Positions 43,484-50,483 of a DNA stretch of 64,000 nucleotides are shown piece by piece. The notes under the pieces were generated by a model that had not been told where the DNA came from, did not search any database, and saw only the letters and a program-made list of their open reading frames with translations. Every line of letters starts with the position of its first letter. Within the stretch, counting starts at the first letter, position 1. The translations under genes were made by a program, and so were the position numbers. Source of the DNA: a virus; the IMG/VR virus record IMGVR_UViG_3300042519_001676, positions 1 through 64,000 of that record; one strand, 5' to 3'.

Positions 43484-44096
43484 TCTGTTCGAATAGTGCA
43501 TCGATGGTAGTATCATTGTAGACTGTGTGGTCAATATCTCTACCAACCCAAGCAGTTTCACTAGCGTGTATCTTAAGTTTGTCTAAATGACTCTTGCTTA
43601 GACTCCAAGTAGAGTTACCATCGGGGCCTCTATTGTAGCTAACTGCGGCGTCATACCATTCAGGATCATCTCCCCGCTTAATACGAACCACAATACCTCC
43701 AGCATTGTGAATAGCTTTAATTTCGTTAGGAAAACGTACATCTGAGATAACAATATTATCACCAGTTTTTCGCATTTTATTTTCTAATGAAGCAATCCAG
43801 ATATCGTCGTGGAAGCCAGTGCGGCAAACTTCTGTACCCCATAACTGTAGCATAAGTCTAGGAGTAAGATTAGGCATTTTTAAGCGTTCTGCCCACCAAG
43901 TATCTACTTGTTCACGCCATTCGCGGGCTTCTTTTGTGCGGCCTTCTAACAGAGTGCGATCCCATCCAAATACGCAGGCCACTGCATCTTTAAGAGTATT
44001 TGCAAATGAGTCTCGTCGATAACCGTGAAAATTTACCAAATAATCTGCGGCAGTGTCTTTGCCTGAGCCAATAAAACCAACGAAACCTACTATCAT
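43440..44096 (-). CDS. 1: deoxynucleoside monophosphate kinase gp1-like
   Basis: A 218-residue P-loop kinase: GFIGSGKDT (7-15), RDSFANTLKDAVACVFGWDR with the nucleotide-binding region, RLMLQLWGTEVCR (about 80-92) and VISDVRFPNEIKAI (about 117-130). T4 gp1 phosphorylates dGMP, dTMP and 5-hydroxymethyl-dCMP for DNA synthesis. The presence of this enzyme here, among tail genes, is common in T4-like phages. The end overlaps the convergent HNH gene. Confidence 0.85.
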   Translation of the reverse strand: MIVGFVGFIGSGKDTAADYLVNFHGYRRDSFANTLKDAVACVFGWDRTLLEGRTKEAREWREQVDTWWAERLKMPNLTPRLMLQLWGTEVCRTGFHDDIWIASLENKMRKTGDNIVISDVRFPNEIKAIHNAGGIVVRIKRGDDPEWYDAAVSYNRGPDGNSTWSLSKSHLDKLKIHASETAWVGRDIDHTVYNDTTIDALFEQIKNLVLDPHASKVV

Positions 44097-44124
44097 AGTA
44101 TCTCCTGCGATACTATAATTTACA

Positions 44125-44883
44125 TTATCCTATGACAAATGTCAACGGTGTTTGGTTATCTTTGTAGTTGATTAGATCCATTTCTAAGGCTTCCATTTCG
44201 GCTTTGCCTTCTGATTTTAATGCAGTACCGTTTAGGTTGGTGCCGCCTTGCGGACTTGCAATAGTTGCAAACTTTTCACGTGCTTCACCTAGCATGACTT
44301 TACAGTTTGCCAGTGCATAGTCCTTGATCCATATGCCAGAGTAAGGGTCTTGAATGATGGTAAAATCAGGCTTCTGATTATACATCCACAATAGAACGTT
44401 TTCTTCTCCGCGAGGGCGTTGAGTAATTCTCAAACGCTTTGCAGTAGGATTCCAATCAAAGTTAATGTAGCTACCAAACATTTTACCAACTTCTTTCTGG
44501 TAGCTAGCAAACATATAATAGGTAGCAATCCCACCCATCTGTGTGCTGGCCATTAGATAAGTGTTAGTATAGGCCAAGTTAAACGGTTCAAATAGCGTAC
44601 CGCCATCGCCACCGCCTGTTCTACTGCCTACGCTTCTACGAAATACTTGACGAACTTGCATAACTTCTGGTGCAAGTATGTAATCATTAACATCTGTTTG
44701 CAAGGTTAAGAAGCCAAAACTTTCTTCAACAGCATTGCTGCTACGTTGACGATATTTTGCTAGGGCACGATCAATAGCAGTATTGTAGTGTTTAGGGTCT
44801 AATTCAACATCGACCATCCCGTCACCTAGCATGGTACGGATATATTCAACTACGTTTTGTCTTTGGGTGTCAAGTTCGTTCAT
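44125..44883 (-). CDS. 13: neck protein gp13-like
   Basis: A 252-residue protein with VVEYIRTMLGDGMVDVELDPKHYNTAIDRALAKYRQRS, TDVNDYILAPEVMQVRQVFRR and WMYNQKPDFTIIQDPYSGIWIKDYALANCKVMLG, the gp13 neck pattern of T4-like cyanophages. gp13 and gp14 close the head and connect the tail. The ATG at 44883 is preferred to the TTG at 44898 because TAAATA ends 5 nt before it; no Shine-Dalgarno site exists. Its gp14 partner is transcribed divergently from 28 bp away. Confidence 0.78.
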   Translation of the reverse strand: MNELDTQRQNVVEYIRTMLGDGMVDVELDPKHYNTAIDRALAKYRQRSSNAVEESFGFLTLQTDVNDYILAPEVMQVRQVFRRSVGSRTGGGDGGTLFEPFNLAYTNTYLMASTQMGGIATYYMFASYQKEVGKMFGSYINFDWNPTAKRLRITQRPRGEENVLLWMYNQKPDFTIIQDPYSGIWIKDYALANCKVMLGEAREKFATIASPQGGTNLNGTALKSEGKAEMEALEMDLINYKDNQTPLTFVIG

Positions 44884-44888
44884 ACCAA

Positions 44889-44894
44889 TATTTA
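44889..44894 (-). promoter_or_regulatory. T4-late-type TAAATA motif before gp13
   Basis: Minus strand GCTAAATATTGGT then ATG (5-nt gap). Confidence 0.7.
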
Positions 44895-44898
44895 GCAA

Positions 44899-44904
44899 TA
44901 AATA
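44899..44904 (+). promoter_or_regulatory. T4-late-type TAAATA motif before gp14
   Basis: AATAAATATATGACT then ATG at 44912 (7-nt gap); divergent from the gp13 motif with 4 bp between them. Confidence 0.6.
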
Positions 44905-44911
44905 TATGACT

Positions 44912-46117
44912 ATGCCAAGACTATCACTTTACCGCCCTGAAAAAGGCAATGATTTCCGTATGATTGACCGTGTCATTTATGAACAGTTTCAAGTCGGCGG
45001 TACTGATATCATTATTCACAAATACCTAGGTCCTGCTGACCCTTTAGAGGGCGAGGCAACTCCTACCACTCCTGTAAACACTAACCCTATTCCTGAACTA
45101 GGAATACAAGATGTGTTGTTTATGGAAAATAGAGACAGAAAATATGAACCCGATGTGTATGTTTCTCGAGGAATCTACACAATGCAGGATATTGATTTTA
45201 ATCTTCAGCAGTTTGGTTTCTTCTTATCTAACGATAACATTATGATTACTTTCCACCTACGTGGTATTGTAGAACTGTTAGGTAGAAAATTAATGGCAGG
45301 AGATGTGTTAGAACTGCCGCACTTAAAAGACGAATATGCACTAGGCGACGATATGGTTGCACTAAAACGATTTTATGTAGTGTCGGATGTTGCTCGTCCT
45401 GCATCAGGTTATAGCCAAACATGGTATCCACATTTGCTCCGTGCAAAATGTGAGCCACTAGTTGACAGTCAAGAATACAAACAGATATTGGATCAAGACA
45501 GCGGTGATGGACAGAACAGCCTTCGAGACATCCTTTCAACATACAATCAAAACATTGCCATTAACAATCAAATTATTGCACAGGCAGAATCAGATGCTGG
45601 GTTAAGTGGATACGACACTGATCAATATTATATTTTGCCTTTACAAGAAGATGGCAAATTAGATATTCGAGACACTACTGATACAGATGTTGATGCTAGC
45701 TATGACGGTAATGCAGCAGATGCAAGTTCTGTATTTGTAACTCCTGAAAAAGACGTTTACATTAGCTATCTTCAAGGAGACGGCAAACCACCAAATGGAG
45801 CACCTTACAGTTTCGGCATTGAATACCCAGCTAACCCCGGTATAGGTGCATATCATTTACGCACAGATTACATGCCAAATAGATTGTTTAGATTTAGCGG
45901 CAACGGTTGGGTTTATGTAGAAAGCAATGTTAGAATGACTATGACTAACAAGCCAGTTGACGGAATTCCTGCACCAGATGCATTAACTAGACATACTCAA
46001 CTTGGCAGTTTTATTAACAATAACAACACTGCAACTATTGCAGGCCGAGTTATTGAAGAGAGACAGAGTCTAAGTAAGGCTTTAAAGAAACGACAGGGGC
46101 CTGAAGCAGATTTATGA
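44912..46117 (+). CDS. 14: neck protein gp14-like
   Basis: A 401-residue protein starting MPRLSLYRPEKGNDFRMIDRVIYEQFQVGGTDIIIHKYLG, the typical gp14 opening. It continues with DPLEGEATP, IQDVLFMENRDRKYEPDVYVSRGIYTMQDIDFNLQQFGFFL and DVLELPHLKDEYALGDD. It joins head and tail. The start at 44912 fits the family and the TAAATA motif 7 nt upstream; 44906 is possible. Longer than T4 gp14 (256) through a C-terminal extension after residue 200 (TPEKDVYISYLQGDGKPPNG). The stop overlaps the next gene by ATGA. Confidence 0.85.
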   Translation: MPRLSLYRPEKGNDFRMIDRVIYEQFQVGGTDIIIHKYLGPADPLEGEATPTTPVNTNPIPELGIQDVLFMENRDRKYEPDVYVSRGIYTMQDIDFNLQQFGFFLSNDNIMITFHLRGIVELLGRKLMAGDVLELPHLKDEYALGDDMVALKRFYVVSDVARPASGYSQTWYPHLLRAKCEPLVDSQEYKQILDQDSGDGQNSLRDILSTYNQNIAINNQIIAQAESDAGLSGYDTDQYYILPLQEDGKLDIRDTTDTDVDASYDGNAADASSVFVTPEKDVYISYLQGDGKPPNGAPYSFGIEYPANPGIGAYHLRTDYMPNRLFRFSGNGWVYVESNVRMTMTNKPVDGIPAPDALTRHTQLGSFINNNNTATIAGRVIEERQSLSKALKKRQGPEADL

Positions 46118-46275
46118 TAGAGGTATATATGGACGATTATCAAAATTACAAAAGATTTACATCTAAATGCAAATGCGGATGTCCTGCACACTGTGATCAT
46201 AGTTGTACTGAGTGCGAATACTGTCCGGACTGCGAATGCCCTGAATGCAAAGAGCTTGACAAATCTAGAGGATAA
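46114..46275 (+). CDS. 53-residue Cys-rich protein
   Basis: A 53-residue ORF fitted between gp14 and gp15, overlapping the gp14 stop by ATGA and ending 5 nt before gp15. It has ten cysteines (CKCGC, HC, SC, EC, YCPDCECPEC) and two histidines, enough for two zinc or iron sites in a metallothionein-like or zinc-ribbon arrangement. An in-frame ATG at 46129 would give 48 residues. No family recognised; a metal-binding role is inferred from cysteines. Confidence 0.7.
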   Translation: MIEVYMDDYQNYKRFTSKCKCGCPAHCDHSCTECEYCPDCECPECKELDKSRG

Positions 46276-46280
46276 AATTA

Positions 46281-47711
46281 ATGGAACATTTTTACGACGG
46301 CCAAATACGCCGTTACTTGACACAATTTATGCGACTAATGAGTAATTTTACTTACAAAGATGGTCGTGGAAATGTGATTCAAATACCAGTTAGATATGGA
46401 GATATGTCTAGGCAAGTAGCCAGCACATTGAAAAAGAACAGTGAGAACGTGCTTAACTCTGCACCTTTCATTGCCTGCTATATTAAAAGTCTAGACATAG
46501 CCCGCGATAGGTTACAAGATCCTAGCTTTGTGGGCAAAATGCACATTAGAGAAAGGCAGTTTGGTTACGTTGATGAAAACCCAGATAGCCCTACATTTGG
46601 ACAAACTATTCAAGACTACGCAAATGTGCAAGGTGAAAATTATACAGTTGAACGATTAATGCCAACACCGTTTAATTTACAATTTGTTGCAGACGTGTGG
46701 AGTACCAACACTGAACAGAAACTACAAATTCTAGAACAAATTTTAGTATTGTTTCGTCCTGCAATGGAAATACAGACTACTAGTAACTATATTGATTGGA
46801 CCAGTCTCAGCTATGTAGAGCTTACCGGAATGAATTGGTCTAGCAGAACTATTCCGCAAGGTACTGAAAACGACATTGACATTGCCACCATGAATTTCTT
46901 AACTCCTATATGGTTAAGTCCTCCTGCTAAAGTTAAAAAGTTAGGTATCATTACTAAAATTATTGCTAACATTTTTGCAGAGGAACAAGGTACAAGTGCA
47001 ATGGGTCCTGAATTTAGTTTCTCTAATCCAGTATCTAGAGTCACGGTAACTCCGGGCAACTTTTCGATCTTGTTAACAAATAACACAGCTAAACTAATGG
47101 CAGCATCTGAAAACTTGTTAGTAAATGACTTAGAACAGATTCCAATTAAAGCTGGCACTAAAATTAACTGGAAGGCATTATTAGATCTATATCCTGGCAA
47201 GTTTAGAACAGGACTGAGCCACATCGAACTTACAAAACTTGATGGTGGGAAAATTGTAGGCTACCTAAGTATTAATCCATTTGACGAAGCAGACATGGAT
47301 GTTTTAAACATTCAGTTTGACGGAGAAACTTTGCTGAACACTGCAATTTCTGATCTTACAAATACTGTAAGTAGGGGCACAGTCAATGCTATTGTAAATC
47401 CAAAAACATTTAATCCAGGTACACCTAGTGTTGATGCACGTTATTTGATACTAGAAGATATTGTTACAACAGAAGAGGATGGACCTAATGCATGGGCCAA
47501 CAGTAATAGCACCAACTTTACTGCATCTGCAAATGATATTATTCAATGGGACGGAGTGCAGTGGAATATAATTCTCAGTTCTGCAGATACAACTGAAACA
47601 ACATATATAACTAATTCATATACAGGAATACAATACAAGTGGGATGGCACCCAGTGGTCTAAGAGTGTAGACGGTATGTATTATCCTAGTGAATGGCGTT
47701 TAGTTTTATGA
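46281..47711 (+). CDS. 15: tail sheath stabilizer gp15-like
   Basis: A 476-residue protein opening EHFYDGQIRRYLTQFMRLMSNFTYKDGRGNVIQIPVRYGDMSRQVAST, followed by NVLNSAPFIACYIKSLDIARDR and NYTVERLMPTPFNLQFVADVWSTNTEQKLQILEQILVLFRP, the T4-like gp15 pattern. gp15 caps and stabilises the tail before it binds the neck. T4 gp15 is 272 residues, so a long C-terminal extension is present, with a KWDGTQW-type end. An AGAGGATAAAA site precedes the start. Confidence 0.88.
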   Translation: MEHFYDGQIRRYLTQFMRLMSNFTYKDGRGNVIQIPVRYGDMSRQVASTLKKNSENVLNSAPFIACYIKSLDIARDRLQDPSFVGKMHIRERQFGYVDENPDSPTFGQTIQDYANVQGENYTVERLMPTPFNLQFVADVWSTNTEQKLQILEQILVLFRPAMEIQTTSNYIDWTSLSYVELTGMNWSSRTIPQGTENDIDIATMNFLTPIWLSPPAKVKKLGIITKIIANIFAEEQGTSAMGPEFSFSNPVSRVTVTPGNFSILLTNNTAKLMAASENLLVNDLEQIPIKAGTKINWKALLDLYPGKFRTGLSHIELTKLDGGKIVGYLSINPFDEADMDVLNIQFDGETLLNTAISDLTNTVSRGTVNAIVNPKTFNPGTPSVDARYLILEDIVTTEEDGPNAWANSNSTNFTASANDIIQWDGVQWNIILSSADTTETTYITNSYTGIQYKWDGTQWSKSVDGMYYPSEWRLVL

Positions 47712-48142
47712 TACGTGAAGACATTGTATGCAGTGGAGGTTTATTCTTTGCTAAAGATACAAAAAGATTTTTATTTTTGTTAAGAAATCAAGGCAAAACT
47801 GCGGGCACATGGGGCATTGTTGGCGGCAAGAAAGAGCCTGCTGATGCTACTCCGTATGCCGCATTAGAAAGAGAAATCACAGAAGAAGTTGGATCTCTGC
47901 CTAAAATAAAGAAAGTAATTCCGCTAGAGCTGTTTACTAGTGAAGATCAACGATTTTATTTTAACACATACATGTTAATTGTTGACAAAGAGTTTATTCC
48001 TGTGCTTAATGACGAACACGTGGGATACGCATGGTGCAGTTTAAATCAGTGGCCAAAGCCTCTGCATCAAGGTGTTAAGAGAAGCCTATCTAATCGAACT
48101 AACAAAACTAAAATAGAATTGCTAATTGAAATAGTCAGCTGA
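47708..48142 (+). CDS. Nudix hydrolase
   Basis: A 144-residue Nudix protein. The Nudix box spans residues 39-62 (GGKKEPADATPYAALEREI then TEEVG), all catalytic residues (REITEE) present. Nudix enzymes cleave nucleoside diphosphates linked to other groups, such as damaged dNTPs or capped RNA. The ATG at 47708 overlaps the gp15 stop (ATGA), so it is coupled to tail-gene expression. Confidence 0.85.
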   Translation: MIREDIVCSGGLFFAKDTKRFLFLLRNQGKTAGTWGIVGGKKEPADATPYAALEREITEEVGSLPKIKKVIPLELFTSEDQRFYFNTYMLIVDKEFIPVLNDEHVGYAWCSLNQWPKPLHQGVKRSLSNRTNKTKIELLIEIVS

Positions 48143-48466
48143 TTACCAAGGCTTGTTTAGAGTAACAACAGCAGGTGCCTTTTGTTGCTCAATTTGATTT
48201 TCTAAATTTAGTTTATAATCTGCAAGGACTTCTTCACCCATTGCAGTTTCAACCCAGGCCTGCACAGCATCTTGAGTCAATAGATTAAATGGCTTATATG
48301 TTTCTGGATCAGGTTCCGAAAGGCCAACTGAACCAAAAATTTGAGATCCGTGCCCTTCACCGTCTGTTGCAGATAAGATAAACTCTACATTATACACGAC
48401 ATTTGTCAAGCCGTTTAATGTAGGGTGTGCAGCAAATCTAGGAAATTCCCAAGTATATGTAATCAT
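48143..48466 (-). CDS. small TYTW-type protein, copy 1
   Basis: A 107-residue protein starting MITYTWEFPRF and containing VVYNVEFILSATDGEGHGSQIFGSVGL and LLTQDAVQAWVETAMGEE. It is a paralogue of the proteins at 49035 and 49690. Such proteins are found near fibre genes of T4-like phages with unknown function (a DUF7936-like group, by recollection). Start at 48466 is chosen because a TAAATA motif is 5 nt upstream. Confidence 0.72.
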   Translation of the reverse strand: MITYTWEFPRFAAHPTLNGLTNVVYNVEFILSATDGEGHGSQIFGSVGLSEPDPETYKPFNLLTQDAVQAWVETAMGEEVLADYKLNLENQIEQQKAPAVVTLNKPW

Positions 48467-48471
48467 AATAA

Positions 48472-48477
48472 TATTTA
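48472..48477 (-). promoter_or_regulatory. T4-late-type TAAATA motif
   Basis: Minus strand GATAAATATTATT then ATG at 48466 (5-nt gap). Confidence 0.65.
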
Positions 48478-49038
48478 TCTCCAATGCGGTCCTTCGTACC
48501 ATCCTGCTAAACTATGTCGTACACCGCTAATTAACGGTGTAACTTCATGAAAAATGATACTAGGAAATACACAAACTGTTCCTCTAGCACGAAGATTTTC
48601 CGAGTTAGGATAATGCCCAACATCTAAAAACTTTAAATCACCGCCTTCGTATGCGTCAGGATCACTAAGTTGTACAGTTACACTCAGCTTTCTTTGCGTA
48701 GGTAACGGTGCTAAAAATACATCCTGATGCCGTTTGTAAAAACTCTGTTCTTCACCAGTGTAGGTAGCAAACTGTATTGCAGGTAAAAATTTATAATCTA
48801 CCTGAAACCATTCTTTATTAATTTGATCAACTACCTTGTCTAATTCATTAAACAAGTATGACCATGTGGAGTTTCTTACTATACCGCGAATTGAGCTTCT
48901 ACGCCATTCGTTGTTAACCCTATCACTAGAAGGCCCTAATTTTGCTTCTTGTTCTGGCAAAATTAGGGCCTCTTGAATTATTCTATCACATTGTTCGGGC
49001 GTAAAATAACTTTTAATATAAGCCCACTCACCTATCAT
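48475..49038 (-). CDS. 2-oxoglutarate/Fe(II)-dependent oxygenase
   Basis: A 187-residue hydroxylase of the prolyl-4-hydroxylase/PKHD type. The facial triad is His104 and Asp106 (YKRHQDV) with His164 (FHEVTP), and Arg174 (VRHSLAGW) binds 2-oxoglutarate. T4-like aquatic phages often carry this gene near fibres; it may hydroxylate Pro or Lys in collagen-like fibre proteins, a plausible link given the Gly-X-Y fibres here, but inference. The start overlaps the upstream gene by 4 nt. Confidence 0.85.
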   Translation of the reverse strand: MIGEWAYIKSYFTPEQCDRIIQEALILPEQEAKLGPSSDRVNNEWRRSSIRGIVRNSTWSYLFNELDKVVDQINKEWFQVDYKFLPAIQFATYTGEEQSFYKRHQDVFLAPLPTQRKLSVTVQLSDPDAYEGGDLKFLDVGHYPNSENLRARGTVCVFPSIIFHEVTPLISGVRHSLAGWYEGPHWR

Positions 49039-49418
49039 GTATTATTTGGGTCAGGAGTTGCTGTTCGTTTTGCAATAGTGCTAGCCATTGCTTCGGCTAC
49101 TGTAGTGGCTGTTGTGGTATCTGTTCCTGAAAAAGTAATAGTAGTAACATTAGGCAGTAAGTCTCTTTCAATTACAGAAACTGCTACAGTATTTTTAACC
49201 CAGCCAATAATATCTTGTTTAGTTACGTTGTCAATTGACACAAATACTTCAGAATTCACATTAGGGTTAAGTTCTACAATTCCTACCTGATACTTAGAAT
49301 TTCCTTCACCGTCGTCTGCTGTGCATTTCCATGTGACACGAAATACTACGTTTTCATTTCCGTTGTGAGAACTTATTAAATCTACGTTCTCAATATCCCA
49401 GGTATAAGTTGTTGCCAT
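49035..49418 (-). CDS. small TYTW-type protein, copy 2
   Basis: A 127-residue protein (MATTYTWDIENVDLISS; NVVFRVTWKCTADDGEGNSKYQVGIVEL; VTKQDIIGWVKNTV) paralogous to 48143 and 49690. The tail (TTTATTVAEAMASTIAKR) is Thr/Ala-rich. A GGAG site and a TAAATA motif 25 nt upstream give a leadered transcript. Confidence 0.75.
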   Translation of the reverse strand: MATTYTWDIENVDLISSHNGNENVVFRVTWKCTADDGEGNSKYQVGIVELNPNVNSEVFVSIDNVTKQDIIGWVKNTVAVSVIERDLLPNVTTITFSGTDTTTATTVAEAMASTIAKRTATPDPNNT

Positions 49419-49443
49419 TGTTTTCTCCGCTGTACTAAACTAG

Positions 49444-49449
49444 TATTTA
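49444..49449 (-). promoter_or_regulatory. T4-late-type TAAATA motif
   Basis: Minus strand GAATAAATACTAG 25 nt before the ATG at 49418. Confidence 0.6.
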
Positions 49450-49629
49450 TTCTTTACCAGGTCCCATTGCACCTTGGCCGCCTGCGGCCTGTTGTTCTTG
49501 AAGTTGCGGTGCGACTTGCTGACGGATTGAGTCAACAACAGCAAAGCATTGTTCGTAAGGTAGTTTGCCTAAACCCGCCATGATGGTGTTTAGTTCGTTC
49601 ATATCTAAAGTTAAATTAATCTTGTTCAT
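49447..49629 (-). CDS. small hypothetical protein
   Basis: A 60-residue protein (MNKINLTLDMNELNTIMAGLGKLPYEQCF) with helical N-terminus and Gln/Gly-rich tail (QEQQAAGGQGAMGPGKE). A CGGAGC site and an exact TATAAATA lie upstream. The N-terminal NINLTLDMNELNTIMAGLGKLPYEQ type recurs in fibre regions of T4-like phages, function unknown. Confidence 0.75.
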   Translation of the reverse strand: MNKINLTLDMNELNTIMAGLGKLPYEQCFAVVDSIRQQVAPQLQEQQAAGGQGAMGPGKE

Positions 49630-49650
49630 AAAAGCTCCGTTAAGGTATAT

Positions 49651-49658
49651 TATTTATA
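49651..49658 (-). promoter_or_regulatory. exact T4 late consensus TATAAATA
   Basis: Minus strand TATAAATA, 21 nt before the ATG at 49629. A 9-bp inverted repeat (ATACCAATA 49658-49666, TATTGGTAT 49672-49680) lies immediately upstream. Confidence 0.75.
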
Positions 49659-49689
49659 TACCAATATAATCTATTGGTATTTTCTGAGT

Positions 49690-50082
49690 TTAAGGTTGTA
49701 AAGACGGGTCGGCAACAGATGCTGCTCCCGGTTCAGCAATAGACGCTGTTCCTTTACCTGGTGCCCACGGCAATTCTGGTTGAGAAATTGCGGCACTGTT
49801 TATTTTATCTTGTATTCTTGCATTAACATGCTGTTCGTAATCGCCCACTACTACTGCTTTAATCCAATTTAACACAGTTTCTTCAGTCAGTTGTTCAAAA
49901 GCAATAAACTCTCCTGCTGGCACACTGGCTGCAGAAAAAGGTGTTGCACCTTCAAACGTTCCAGAATTACCGTTCTCGTCAGTGCCGGTCTTTTTCCAAT
50001 AAGTTTGCACTACTGCATTAAGATTTTCGCCTTCAGTTCTAGTTCTAAGAGAAGTAATTTGCCATGTGTAAGTAACTGCCAT
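49690..50082 (-). CDS. small TYTW-type protein, copy 3
   Basis: A 130-residue protein (MAVTYTWQITSLRTRTEGENLNAVVQTYWKKTGTDENGNSGTFEGATPF; FIAFEQLTEETVLNWIKAVV). It is the fullest copy of the three paralogues. Start at 50082 (ATG) has AGAGGATTG upstream; TTG at 50088 is possible. It follows gene 50085-50483 in the same operon. Confidence 0.78.
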   Translation of the reverse strand: MAVTYTWQITSLRTRTEGENLNAVVQTYWKKTGTDENGNSGTFEGATPFSAASVPAGEFIAFEQLTEETVLNWIKAVVVGDYEQHVNARIQDKINSAAISQPELPWAPGKGTASIAEPGAASVADPSLQP

Positions 50083-50084
50083 AA

Positions 50085-50483
50085 TCAATCCTCTACTGCA
50101 TCGCTATAGTAATTTAGAGTTTTTAAGAAATCATATGCTTGTTCTACCACTGTTTTTGTAGATGCCATGTCAATAGACATCCAGAAATTAGTTTCTGATT
50201 TGGTTTCAACTCGCATGTCTGCAGGTACATCTGTAGGATAAACTCCAATATGTGCAATTGGTAATTTGCCTGCATCTCTTGCAGCTTTATTATAAAATAC
50301 CTGTACGCATACTCTACCGTAGTATCCTTTTTTCCACTGCCAATCAGGACAGTTAGCCGGTCTAACACCTCCCGGATCCGGAATATCTGTTGGAATCTTA
50401 TGTGTTATAACTTGACTTATTACATGGTACGCAGAGTCGGCGTCAATACCATTAGCAAGTTCATACCTTTTAATTAGTGCCAT
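50085..50483 (-). CDS. hypothetical protein after the giant fibre
   Basis: A 132-residue protein ([52 protein letters not shown]). It overlaps the fibre gene end by 14 nt and continues into 49690. Small proteins at this place can be fibre chaperones or structural decorations, but no motif supports this. Confidence 0.7.
   Translation of the reverse strand: MALIKRYELANGIDADSAYHVISQVITHKIPTDIPDPGGVRPANCPDWQWKKGYYGRVCVQVFYNKAARDAGKLPIAHIGVYPTDVPADMRVETKSETNFWMSIDMASTKTVVEQAYDFLKTLNYYSDAVED

Noticed and set aside
44831-44911. Longer N-terminus for gp14
   Set aside because: It overlaps the divergent gp13 gene and adds residues not found in the family opening MPRLSLY.
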